Source: Saprospiraceae bacterium (GTDB lineage: Bacteria > Bacteroidota > Bacteroidia > Chitinophagales > Saprospiraceae). From it: a stretch of 64,000 nt of DNA. Made by a program: the position numbers and the translations under genes. Below are positions 49,257 to 57,984 of this stretch, piece after piece. Positions within the stretch are counted from its first letter, which is position 1. The number at the start of each line of letters is the position of its first letter. The notes beneath the pieces are model-generated. The model did no database searches and had not been told where the DNA came from. It saw only the letters and a program-made list of their open reading frames with translations. Location: contig JADJYH010000001.1 in NCBI GenBank assembly GCA_016719855.1, forward strand, positions 226,486 through 290,485. Direction: 5' to 3'.

Positions 49257-49301
49257 AGCACGAGCTATCTTGGCCCGTGCTCAAGTTGGGATTATTTTTT
49301 T
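49257..49301 (+). terminator. Candidate intra-locus terminator between upxY and cysC
   Basis: Hairpin AGCACG.GC (49257-49265) with GC.CGTGCT (49273-49281), one mismatch, then a seven-T run at 49294-49301 after a 12-nt gap. The gap makes it imperfect. Its position suits control by the UpxY protein encoded immediately upstream. Confidence 0.4.
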
Positions 49302-49349
49302 CTGATAGGGGCCATTGCGACCTATGAGCGGCGAAGCCATTTTTTTAAT

Positions 49350-49377
49350 GGTGAACGGTAAACGGTGAATGGTCAAC
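49350..49377 (+). repeat. Heptamer array containing the cysC start codon
   Basis: GGTGAAC, GGTAAAC, GGTGAAT, GGTCAAC without gaps. The ATG at 49369 straddles units three and four, so the repeat forms both leader and first codons. Confidence 0.8.
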
Positions 49378-49971
49378 CAAGAAAACATACATCCGGGTTT
49401 TGACAAGTTGGTTTCCCGTGCTGAACGGGAGAAATTTTTGAACCAACGAAGCAAGGTGGTTTGGATGACAGGCTTGAGTGGAAGCGGAAAAACCACCATC
49501 GCTGCTGGATTGGAGCGGAAACTGCTTGAAAATGGGTTTTTCGCCCAAGTGCTGGACGGTGACAATATCCGCTCCGGCATCAACAACAACTTGGGCTTCA
49601 GTTTGGAGGACCGGTTGGAAAACATCAGGCGAATCGCTGAAGTGGCCAAGTTGTACCTGAATAGCGGCATTATCACCATTTGCACATTCATCAGCCCAAC
49701 CATTGAAATCAGGAAGTACGCCGAAGACATCATTGGAAGCGATGATTTTCTGGAAATATTCGTGGATGCACCACTCGAAATCTGTGAAAAACGGGATGTG
49801 AAAGGGCTTTACCAGAAGGCTCGCAAAGGGGAAATCAAAGATTTTACGGGGATTACCTCACCTTATGAACCGCCCATCTCGCCAACACTAACCTTGTTTT
49901 CGGGGAAAGAGCCAGTACAGGTGTCGGTTCAAATCGCCTTTGATTTCATCGAACCCCTGATACGGAAATGA
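49369..49971 (+). CDS. cysC: Adenylylsulfate (APS) kinase
   Basis: 200 residues. Phosphorylates APS to PAPS. The P-loop GLSGSGKTT is at residues 35-43, then DGDNIRSGINNNLGFSLEDR, IRRIAEVAKL, the lid region FVDAPLEICEKRDVKGLYQKAR and GITSPYEPP. All are complete. Its stop overlaps the cysD start (ATGA). Location in an exopolysaccharide locus suggests PAPS for sulfation rather than only assimilation; no PAPS reductase or sulfotransferase gene is in view. Confidence 0.95.
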   Translation: MVNQENIHPGFDKLVSRAEREKFLNQRSKVVWMTGLSGSGKTTIAAGLERKLLENGFFAQVLDGDNIRSGINNNLGFSLEDRLENIRRIAEVAKLYLNSGIITICTFISPTIEIRKYAEDIIGSDDFLEIFVDAPLEICEKRDVKGLYQKARKGEIKDFTGITSPYEPPISPTLTLFSGKEPVQVSVQIAFDFIEPLIRK

Positions 49972-50852
49972 ACTACCGCCTACATCACCTCAAAGAACTA
50001 GAAGCGGAGTCCATTTTCATCCTGCGGGAAGTGGCCGCTCAATTTAGCAATCCAGTGTTGTTGTTTTCGGGCGGCAAGGATTCCATCATTGTGTCCTATT
50101 TAGCAAAAAAAGCTTTTTTCCCCGCAAAAATTCCATTTGCGCTTTTACATATTGATACAGGCCACAATTTCCCCGAAACGATTGAATACCGGGATTTTTG
50201 GGTAAAGGAGTTGGGCTGCCGTTTGCTGGTGGGTTCCGTTCAGGATGCCATTGACCAGGGAAAGGTGACTGAGGAAAAGGGCTTCAACGCAAGCCGTAAT
50301 TTTCTCCAAACGACCGTTTTACTCGAATCGCTGGAGAATGGAAAGTTCGACGCAGCAATAGGTGGGGCTAGAAGGGACGAAGAAAAAGCCCGTGCCAAAG
50401 AGCGCTTTTTTAGCCATCGTGATGAATTTGGCCAGTGGGACCCAAAAAACCAGCGGCCAGAACTTTGGAACTTGTTCAATGCCCGCAAGCACTTGGGAGA
50501 GCATTTCCGGGTCTTTCCCATCAGCAACTGGACGGAGCTGGATGTATGGGAATACCTTGCAGCAGAAAAAGTACCGTTGCCCAGCCTGTATTTTGCCCAC
50601 AAAAGAAAGGTGTTTGAGCGAGATGGCATCTTGTTGGCCGACTCCGATTTCATCCCGAAAAAGCCACATGAAATTCCTTTGGAGATGACTGTGCGATGCA
50701 GAACTATCGGAGACGTATCCTGCACCGGCGTTTGGGAATCGGAGGCTTCAACCATAGAAGAAATCATTGAAGAAGTGGCCACTAGCCGAAAGACTGAACG
50801 TGGTGGCCGTACCGATGACAAACGCTCACATAGGAAGGTTATCAACTGTTAA
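49968..50852 (+). CDS. cysD: Sulfate adenylyltransferase subunit 2
   Basis: 294 residues. The small, catalytic subunit of ATP sulfurylase makes APS from ATP and sulfate with help from CysN. The PP-loop SGGKDS is at residues 34-39. HIDTGHNFPETIEYRD, AIGGARRDEEKARAKERFFS and RVFPISNWTELDVWEYL are conserved signatures, and the C-terminus RKTERGGRTDDKR is typical. Translationally coupled to cysC. Confidence 0.96.
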   Translation: MNYRLHHLKELEAESIFILREVAAQFSNPVLLFSGGKDSIIVSYLAKKAFFPAKIPFALLHIDTGHNFPETIEYRDFWVKELGCRLLVGSVQDAIDQGKVTEEKGFNASRNFLQTTVLLESLENGKFDAAIGGARRDEEKARAKERFFSHRDEFGQWDPKNQRPELWNLFNARKHLGEHFRVFPISNWTELDVWEYLAAEKVPLPSLYFAHKRKVFERDGILLADSDFIPKKPHEIPLEMTVRCRTIGDVSCTGVWESEASTIEEIIEEVATSRKTERGGRTDDKRSHRKVINC

Positions 50853-50880
50853 ATTCGTGTAATTTGTGCGAATTTGTGTC
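50852..50880 (+). repeat. 9-bp word array spanning the cysN start region
   Basis: AATTCGTGT, AATTTGTGC, then G and AATTTGTGT. The only in-frame start codon before the conserved protein (GTG at 50866) is inside this array. The same AATTCGTG dialect returns at 58021 and 60040. Confidence 0.7.
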
Positions 50881-52136
50881 AAAATTTTAAATGACTTCGA
50901 ACTGCTTAGATTTTCCACTGCTGGCTCCGTTGACGACGGGAAAAGCACCTTGATTGGCCGACTGCTGTACGATAGCAAGTCCATCTTCGAGGATCAATAC
51001 GATGCCATCAAATCGGCATCAGAGAAACGGGGCGAGGAAGAAGTCAATTTGGCATTGTTGACCGATGGCCTCAAGGCAGAACGGGAGCAAGGCATCACCA
51101 TTGACGTAGCCTATCGCTATTTTTCGACCCCAAAAAGGAAGTTCATCATAGCGGATACACCCGGCCATATCCAATACACCAGGAACATGGTAACTGGCTC
51201 CTCCACCGCCAATGTTGCATTAATATTGGTGGATGCCCGCCAAGGCATTTTGGAACAAACCCGCCGCCACGCCATTATTTCCTCGCTCTTGCAAATACCC
51301 CATTTGGTCATTTGTATCAATAAAATGGACCTGGTTGATTATAAGCAGGAAGCGTTTGATAACATAAAGCGGAATTTGAAGATTTCGCTGCGAAGCTCGA
51401 TATACATGATGTCACTTTCATACCAATTTCGGCGCTAAAAGGCGACAATATCGTTGACCGTTCCAATAAGATGGATTGGTATGGTGGCACTACCCTACTC
51501 TATTATTTAGAAAACGTACATATCGGTAGCGACCACAATTTAATTGACACCAGGTTTCCAGTTCAGTTTGTCATCCGACCTTACAACGACGATTACCATG
51601 ATTACCGAGGATATGCGGGCAGGGTTGCAGGCGGCATTTTAAAAAAGGGCGACAAGGTCATGGTTTTGCCATCTGGTTTTACCTCAACCATTGAGAAAAT
51701 TGACACCGCTGACGGGGAAATAGAGGAAGCGTTTCCCCCCATGTCGGTCACGGTGCTTTTGACCGATGACATAGATATCAGCCGTGGGGACATGATAGTA
51801 AGGGAAAACAACCAGCCTGAAATGACACAGGATATTGACATCCGAATCTGTTGGTTCAACGAAAAACCGCTCCAGCTCCTTGGAAAATATGAAATACGGC
51901 AAACCACGAAAACAGCCCGCTGCATCGTGCAGGATATTCAGTACAAAATGGATGTGAATACTCTGCACCGAAATCAAGTGGATAAAACGGTGAAGATGAA
52001 CGATATAGCCCGGATTTCTGTACGAACCACCAAGCCATTGTTCGTGGATTCATACAGCAAGAACCGCATTACTGGGAGCGTTATCCTTGTTGACGAAGCC
52101 ACGAACGAGACCGTGGCGGCGGGGATGGTAATATAA
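50866..52136 (+). CDS. cysN: Sulfate adenylyltransferase subunit 1 (GTPase) (one frameshift near 51368)
   Basis: GTPase that drives ATP sulfurylase. G1 is STAGSVDDGKSTLIGRLL, G3 DTPGHIQYTRNM, G4 CINKMDLVDY. The first frame shifts near 51368, before AEFEDFAAKLDIHDVTFIP, and continues to 52136 with PISALKGDNIVDRS (G5) and the EF-Tu-like beta domains (GRVAGGILKKGDKVMVLPSG). Corrected length is about 420 residues, the form without a fused CysC, consistent with the separate cysC. The start is uncertain: GTG 50866 lies inside a word array, and an ATG at 50891 is out of frame by one base. Confidence 0.9.
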
Positions 52137-52142
52137 CATTGC

Positions 52143-52178
52143 GATTAGCTATTGGCTATTGGTTGTTGGCTTTTTGGC
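52143..52178 (+). repeat. Heptamer array left of the four-helix-bundle gene
   Basis: GATTAGC, TATTGGC, TATTGGT, TGTTGGC, then TTTTTGGC. These are reverse complements of the words right of the gene (CCAATAG, CCAACAG, CCAATAT at 52558-52578). Confidence 0.75.
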
Positions 52179-52192
52179 ACCTGCTTCATATA

Positions 52193-52543
52193 ATGAGGAA
52201 CTTCAGAAACCTTGAAATTTGGCAGTTGGGGATGGAAATCGTGAAATTGACTTACGAACAAATTAGGAAATTGCCAAAAGTTGAAGATTTTGGATTGAAA
52301 TCACAGATGCAAAGAGCGGCGGTTTCAATTCCTTCCAATATTGCAGAGGGATGTAGCCGGAAGAGCAACAAGGAACTTGCACGTTATTTGGAGATTGCCA
52401 TTGGTTCTTCATTTGAATTAGAAACTCAAATGATTGCCTGTCAAATGATTGGGTATGTCAATCAACAAGATTTGGATAGTTTCTTGCCAAAGGTGAACTT
52501 ATTCCAAAAGAAAACCAACGCTTACTTATCTACCCTTGGTTAA
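52193..52543 (+). CDS. Four-helix bundle protein (S23/IVP family)
   Basis: 116 residues from the ATG at 52193 (MRNFRNLEIWQLGMEIV); the longer frame from 52139 only translates the heptamer array. The family signature AAVSIPSNIAEGCSRKSNKE and LARYLEIAIGSSFELETQ is complete. First described inside intervening sequences of 23S rRNA genes, free-standing copies are common in Bacteroidota; function unknown. It is bracketed by inverted heptamer arrays and splits cysN from the aminotransferase gene, which suggests insertion as a unit. Confidence 0.85.
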   Translation: MRNFRNLEIWQLGMEIVKLTYEQIRKLPKVEDFGLKSQMQRAAVSIPSNIAEGCSRKSNKELARYLEIAIGSSFELETQMIACQMIGYVNQQDLDSFLPKVNLFQKKTNAYLSTLG

Positions 52544-52553
52544 CCAACTCATA

Positions 52554-53715
52554 ATGACCAATAGCCAACAGCCAATATCAAAAGTCCGCTCCATCCAAAT
52601 GGTTGACCTGAAAGGTCAATATCTGAAGATAAAGGACGAAATTGATGCTGCGGTGCTGGATTGCATTGGCTCAACACAGTTTATTAATGGGCCACAAGTC
52701 CATGAATTCCAGATAGCATTAGAACAATATTTGGGGGTCAAGCACGTCATTCCTTGCGCCAATGGCACGGATGCCCTCCAGATAGCACTGATGGCATTGG
52801 GTTTAATGCCGGGCGATGAAGTTATTGTTCCAACATTTACGTATGTGGCCACGGCGGAAGTCATTGGGTTGCTGAGGCTCAATCCCGTCATGGTGGACGT
52901 TGACCCAGAGACCTTTAATATTACTGCTGACATCATTGAAAAAGCCATTACGCCAAAAACGAAAGCCATTGTTCCAGTTCACCTTATTTGGCCAATGTGC
53001 CGACATGGAACCCATCATGGCGCTAGCAGCCAAGTATGGCCTTTATGTGATAGAAGACAATGCACAGGCAATCGGTGCAGATTATAAGATGAGAGACGGA
53101 AGCGTGAAAAAAGCAGGCACCATTGGCCATATAGGCACTACCTCTTTTTTCCCCTCTAAAAACCTGGGCTGTTACGGTGATGGTGGCGCTCTGACTACCA
53201 ATGACGATGAACTGGCACAAAAAATCAGGATAATTGCCAACCATGGCCAGCGCAAGAAATATTACCACGAGGTATTGGGGGTCAATTCAAGGTTGGACTC
53301 CTTGCAGGCCGCCATCTTGAACGTAAAGCTCAATTATTTGGATGATTATTGCGCAGCCCGGCAACAAGTCGCCGCTTATTATGACAAGGCATTTGAACAT
53401 TTGCCGAATGTCATCACACCGGCGAGGGAAGCCAACTCGACGCATGTATTTCATCAATACACCCTGAAAGTGCCAGCAAACATGCGGGCTGGCATGATTG
53501 AGTACCTTGCTGAAAAAGGGATTCCGACCATGATTTACTACCCGGTTCCATTGTACAAGCAAGAAGCTTTCAAGCAATATTGGCAACCAGGTGCGGTGTT
53601 GCCAGTAACCGAAATGCTCTGCGACTCAGTTATTTCATTGCCCATTCATACCGAAATGGACGAAAGCCTGCTTGGCTATATTTCAAGGTCAGTCACCACA
53701 TTTTTTAGCCATTGA
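52554..53715 (+). CDS. DegT/DnrJ/EryC1/StrS aminotransferase, WbpE/WlbC type (one frameshift near 52990)
   Basis: PLP-dependent sugar aminotransferase; WbpE-type enzymes aminate the 3-keto UDP-GlcNAc uronic acid. MVDLKGQYLKIKDEIDAAV at 52599 is the typical first motif, and PCANGTDALQIALMALGL follows. One extra base near 52990 breaks VPVHLFGQCADMEPI. The second frame has VIEDNAQAIGADY and the PLP lysine in FFPSKNLGCYGDGGA. Corrected length is about 386 residues. The ATG at 52554 is followed by the heptamers CCAATAG, CCAACAG, CCAATAT (52558-52578), which would encode NSQQPI. The ATG at 52599 is an alternative start. Confidence 0.88.
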
Positions 53716-54863
53716 TTTCACCTGAAAAAATAAAACAATTAATCGCTCAAGGTGAAAATCTTGCACTGGAATTCAAACGGGAAGACGTGACCGCTGATTC
53801 AGTTGCCAAGGAAATGGTGGCTTTTGCAAATGCAGGGGGTGGTATTTTATTGATTGGCATTGAAGACGATGGCCAGTTATCCGGTATTTTGAATTCTAAA
53901 ATTGATGAGGCCTGGGCAGTTAATATTGCGAGGAACAACATAATCCCCGCACTCAACATAATGGCTTCTTTTGTCAAGGTTGATGAAAAAAACATACTTT
54001 TTATTGAGGTGCCAAAGGGCAAGGACAAGCCATACCAGACCAATAAGTTCCAATTCCTTATCAGGGTTGGCTCAACGAACAGGGTTGCCACGCAAACTGA
54101 ATTGCTTCGTCTTTTTCAACATAGTGGAGCCTTGCATTACGATAAACTAGGTGTGGAAAGTACGAGTGAAAGCATGCTGAACTATTCTAAGGTATCTCAT
54201 TATTTCAATATTTTCAACATCCAATTCGACACGGAAACCCCAGAACAGCGGGAAAAGCTTTTGCGAAATGCAGATATACTGACCGAAGATGGCAAATTAA
54301 CGGTAGCCGGTACGCTTTGTTTCAGCTTAAACCCGTCCAAATATCTTTACCAAACCGGAGTTATATTTGCTCACTTCAATGGTGAAGCTATCACAGATGA
54401 ATTGATTGACCGCCAAGAAATTATTGGTACTTTAGACTACGTTATTGATACCTCACTTGCGGTAGTTAAGAACAATCTTAAAGTGCCCTCTAAAATTGTT
54501 GGAGCGAAAAGAGAAGAACAACCACCTGCCTTCTCCGACAAAACGTTAAGAGAAGTCATCACGAATGCTTGCGTTCATCGTGATTATTCTATTGCTGGTT
54601 CTCAAATTAGGATATTGCTTTTTAACAACAGGCTTGAAGTCCATAGTCCCGGCAGGTTGCCCAATACCATTACTATTGACAAAGTCAAAGTTGGTGCTTC
54701 CTATCCAAGAAACCCGGTCATTGCAAGCTTCCTGACGAATTTGAGGTATATTGACAAATTGGGCCGGGGCATTCCGATGGTTTTACAGGAAGGCTTGCAA
54801 AAGGGAAAAAAAGTCTGGTTGGAAGAATTCGGAGAAGAATTCATTGTCACACTCTATTTATGA
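53712..54863 (+). CDS. AlbA_2 (Schlafen-type) putative DNA-binding / ATP-binding protein
   Basis: 383 residues from TTG 53712, overlapping the aminotransferase stop by 4 nt. The N-terminal AlbA_2/Schlafen domain shows ENLALEFKREDV and VAFANAGGGILLIGIEDDG. The C-terminal HATPase_c_4-type segment contains FSDKTLREVITNACVHRDYS, RLEVHSPGRLPN and NLRYIDKLGRGIPMV. Proteins of this architecture are annotated as transcriptional regulators or defence-associated ATPases, but a role in polysaccharide synthesis is not known. Its base composition is more AT-rich than the neighbours, hinting at insertion. Confidence 0.82.
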   Translation: MISPEKIKQLIAQGENLALEFKREDVTADSVAKEMVAFANAGGGILLIGIEDDGQLSGILNSKIDEAWAVNIARNNIIPALNIMASFVKVDEKNILFIEVPKGKDKPYQTNKFQFLIRVGSTNRVATQTELLRLFQHSGALHYDKLGVESTSESMLNYSKVSHYFNIFNIQFDTETPEQREKLLRNADILTEDGKLTVAGTLCFSLNPSKYLYQTGVIFAHFNGEAITDELIDRQEIIGTLDYVIDTSLAVVKNNLKVPSKIVGAKREEQPPAFSDKTLREVITNACVHRDYSIAGSQIRILLFNNRLEVHSPGRLPNTITIDKVKVGASYPRNPVIASFLTNLRYIDKLGRGIPMVLQEGLQKGKKVWLEEFGEEFIVTLYL

Positions 54864-54954
54864 TTCCCGAATTTAGGCGTGTTAGAAAATTTGAGATGCC
54901 AGCATCTCTGCAAGGGGAAATGAATGCTCAACCCTCCCGACAAATCCGACAGCT

Positions 54955-55029
54955 CTTCAAAGGGGGAATAAGGGCCTGCTAAATTGCTCAAAATTTGAAA
55001 TTCAGCAGGGATGAATTCCCCCTTTGAAG
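54955..55029. repeat. Imperfect inverted repeat in the spacer before wbpD
   Basis: CTTCAAAGGGGGAAT (from 54955) faces ATTCCCCCTTTGAAG (ending 55029), with an inner CCTGCT/AGCAGG pair and 23-nt loop. The spacer 54864-55146 shows nothing else apart from AATT-rich words just before the wbpD ATG. Confidence 0.6.
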
Positions 55030-55146
55030 GGGGTTAGGATGTCCTACCGAAGAAAAGACAACAAGAAAATTTTGCTTAACCTAATTACTGAGGTGAAGCT
55101 TATTCCATTTCCCAATTTCAAATTTACTAATTCCCCAATATCCTAA

Positions 55147-55722
55147 ATGCCCTACTCAGCACACTCCACGGCCATAATTGACGAAGGCGCAAAAATTGGC
55201 GACGGCACCAGCATCTGGCATTTCAGCCATATCATGCCCGGCGTCATCATTGGCAAAAACTGCAACTTGGGTCAAAACGTTTTTGTCGCCAATGGCGTCA
55301 TTCTAGGAGACAATGTAAAGGTGCAAAACAACGTATCCATTTACCAGGGCGTCATCTGTGACGACGACGTTTTCCTAGGTCCGAGCATGGTTTTCACCAA
55401 CGTCAACAACCCACGTAGCGCCGTTAACCGCAAGGGGGAATACCTAAAAACCTTGGTTGGAAAAGGCGCTACCATCGGTGCCAATGCCACCATCGTCTGT
55501 GGCAACAATATCGGCGAATATGCCTTTATTGGTGCAGGGGCCGTGGTGACCAAGCATGTACCAGCTTATGCTTTAGTCGTTGGCAATCCCGCCCGGCATA
55601 TCGGCTGGATGAGCGCATACGGGGAACGGTTGCAATTTGACCACAACGGGGAAGCAGTTTGCCCAGGCAGCCAAGTTTTGTACCGGATGATTGACGGCAA
55701 GCATATTGAACCAGTTACTTAA
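55147..55722 (+). CDS. UDP-3-amino-uronic acid N-acetyltransferase, WbpD/WlbB type
   Basis: 191 residues. Left-handed beta-helix acyltransferase with hexapeptide repeats throughout (IGDGTSIWHFSHIMPGVIIG, IGKNCNLGQNVFVANGVIL, ATIGANATIVCGNNIGEYA). The WHFSH and NNPRSAVNRKGEYLKTLV segments are specific to the WbpD group, which acetylates the 3-amino group using acetyl-CoA. Length normal. Follows the aminotransferase step and precedes the WbpB-type dehydrogenase by 25 bp. Confidence 0.92.
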   Translation: MPYSAHSTAIIDEGAKIGDGTSIWHFSHIMPGVIIGKNCNLGQNVFVANGVILGDNVKVQNNVSIYQGVICDDDVFLGPSMVFTNVNNPRSAVNRKGEYLKTLVGKGATIGANATIVCGNNIGEYAFIGAGAVVTKHVPAYALVVGNPARHIGWMSAYGERLQFDHNGEAVCPGSQVLYRMIDGKHIEPVT

Positions 55723-55747
55723 TTGCTAATTCACCCAATTCCCTAAA

Positions 55748-56706
55748 ATGAATTTTGTACTTATAGGCGCTGCCGGGTATATAGCACCACGGCACATGAA
55801 GGCCATCAAAGAAACTGGCAACAACCTAGTCGCTGCGTATGACAAGAACGATTCGGTGGGCGTCATTGATAGTTATTTCCCAGGCTGCATTTTTCACGGA
55901 ATTTGAACGATTCGACCGCCACTTGGAAAAATTAAAAGGCACGGCACCAAATTTAGATTATGTGGGCATTTGTTCACCAAACTATTTGCATGATGCCCAT
56001 ATCCGTTTCGGATTGCGCATTGGGGCGGATGTGATTTGCGAAAAACCCCTGGTACTGAACCCTTGGAATGTCGATGCCCTCAAAGAATTGGAGCAAGAAA
56101 CTGGCAAAAAGGTTTACACCATTTTGCAACTAAGGTTGCACCCTGCCCTAATGGCGTTGAAGGAAAAAAATTGCATCCGAACCTGCCCATAAAATCCATG
56201 ATGTCAACCTGACCTATATCACCTCTAGGGGCAAGTGGTATTATACCAGTTGGAAGGGCGACCTCTCAAAATCAGGAGGCATAGCGACCAATATTGGCGT
56301 TCACTTTTATGATATGTTGACCTGGCTACTTGGCAATACCAGGGAGAACACGGTGCATATCCACACCCACGACCGGGCATCCGGCTACATAGAACTTGAC
56401 CGGGCCAAAGCTCGTTGGTTCCTGAGCATCAATGCGGACACGCTCCCAGCCGAAGCCAAGGCCAAAAATGCCCGCACCTACCGCTCCATCACGGTGGATG
56501 GCGAAGAGATAGAGTTCAGTGAAGGTTTTACCGATTTGCACACGGTAAGCTACCAGGATATATTGTCGGGCAAAGGATTTGGGCTTTACGACGCAGCGAC
56601 TGCTGTCCAAATAGTTCATGATATTCGAAATGCCCGCCCGGTTGGCTTGCATGGCACCTTGCACGAACTGGCCAAGTTACCTTTGGCTCCACACCCCTTT
56701 GGATAG
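55748..56706 (+). CDS. Gfo/Idh/MocA sugar oxidoreductase, WbpB/WlbA type (two frameshifts at ~55892 and ~56167)
   Basis: Three frames join into about 319 residues. Frame 1 starts MNFVLIGAAGYIAPRHMKAI (NAD fold). Near 55892 (T-run) it passes to AFFTEFERFDRHLEKL, which contains YVGICSPNYLHDAHIRFGL and the signature CEKPLVLNP. Near 56167 (A-run) it passes to KIASEPAHKIHDVNLTYITS, SKSGGIATNIGVHFYDML and the rest. WbpB-type enzymes oxidise UDP-GlcNAcA at C3 before amination. Together with the WbpD-, WbpE- and dehydrogenase-type genes it completes the UDP-GlcNAc(3NAc)A route. Confidence 0.88.
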
Positions 56707-56711
56707 CGTGT

Positions 56712-56800
56712 GCTTGAGAGCTTGAGAATTGTGAGAAGGTGAGAATTATGAGCGTTGTGAGCTAGCAGCAATCAAACAATTTAACAATCCAACAATATAA
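56712..56800 (+). repeat. Two 8-bp word arrays before the UDP-glucuronate epimerase
   Basis: First array from 56712: GCTTGAGA twice, ATTGTGAGA, AGGTGAGA, ATTATGAG. Second array 56769-56800: CAATCAAA, CAATTTAA, CAATCCAA, CAATATAA, then TCA and the TTG start. CAATTTAA and CAATCCAA recur before wzc at 62025. Confidence 0.8.
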
Positions 56801-56803
56801 TCA

Positions 56804-57871
56804 TTGAAAATCCTCGTCACAGGTTCCGCAGGTTTTATTGGCTTCCACTTGGCCAAGCGTTTGGTACAAGACGGCCATGAGGTGGTTGGGTTGGACAACC
56901 TCAACAACTATTACGACGTCAAACTCAAACTGGACCGACTGCAGGATGCTGGGATTGAAAGCCAGAAAATCGCTTACAACGAACCGGTGACCAGCAGCAA
57001 GCATCCAAATTATAGTTTTATCCAGTTGGGTATAGAGTATGCCGCCAACCTGGAGCGATTATTTTTTAGTCAAAAATTCGACAGGGTATGCCACCTCGCT
57101 GCACAGGCAGGTGTACGGTACAGCATCAAGCATCCCGAGGCATACATCCAAAGCAATATCGTTGGCTTTTTCAATATCCTGGAATCATCCCGGCACCACC
57201 ACATCCAGCACTTGGTATTTGCCAGCAGTTCCAGTGTTTATGGCGACAACCAATCCGTGCCATTTAAGGTCGAGGACTCAACAGATGCCCCCATTTCGTT
57301 TTATGCGGCCACCAAAAAAAGCAACGAACTGATGGCGCACACTTACAGCCATTTGTTCAACATGCCAACCACCGGACTGCGTTTCTCACGGTTTACGGCC
57401 CGTGGGGACGCCCAGACATGGCTTATTCCCTATTCACCAAAGCTATTTTGGAAGGACAACCCATCAAGGTGTTCAACGAGGGCAAGTTGTCAAGGGACTT
57501 CACCTACATAGATGATATTGTGGAAGGCATTGTTCGCATACTCGCCGCTCCTCCAACAGCCAACAGCCAACAGCCAACAGCCAACAGCATCTACTCCCCT
57601 ACTGCCCCTTTCCGGGTGTACAATATCGGCAACAGTGAGCCAACACCGCTGATGGAGTTCATCACTGCCATCGAGGACGAACTGGGCATCGAAGCAAAAA
57701 AGGAATACCTGCCCATGCAGCCCGGGGATGTGGAAACTACCTATGCCGATGTTTCTGACCTGATGCGTGATTTCGACTATCAACCCAAAGACCAAGGTTC
57801 GAGAAGGTATCGCCCGCTTTGTCAGGTGGTATTTGGTTTACCACCAAGCTGGTTCTCGGGTGTTCGCTTAA
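56804..57871 (+). CDS. UDP-glucuronate 4-epimerase-like protein (two frameshifts; heptamer array in the coding region)
   Basis: SDR-family nucleotide-sugar epimerase of the LspL/Cap1J type, expected to interconvert UDP-GlcA and UDP-GalA. Start TTG 56804 gives KILVTGSAGFIGFHLAKRL (NAD fold); GLDNLNNYYDVKLKLDRL is characteristic. The catalytic YxxxK is FYAATKKSNE. A missing T near 57393 breaks GLRFxTVYGPWGRPDMA, and an extra A near 57790 breaks the C-terminus, which then reads REGIARFVRWYLVYH to a stop at 57871. Corrected length is about 355 residues. At 57553-57587 five perfect CCAACAG units encode PTANSQQPTANS, in a loop where homologues vary in length. Confidence 0.85.
57553..57587 (+). repeat. 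(CCAACAG)5 inside the UDP-glucuronate epimerase gene
   Basis: Five exact heptamers, 35 bp. Because seven is not a multiple of three, gain or loss of one unit shifts the frame, while gain or loss of three keeps it. Confidence 0.9.
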
Positions 57872-57984
57872 AAGAGGTGAGTAAGAGAAATTGTGTGAGA
57901 GGGTCGAGAGCAACTTGAGATAAATATTTGTTTCGTGTTCTTGTCAAAGAAAATCTGTGTCCGTATCCAAGAGAAAATTAGACA

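Noticed and set aside
52193..52543. 23S rRNA intervening sequence
   Set aside because: The four-helix-bundle family is known from such elements, but there is no rRNA sequence around this copy.
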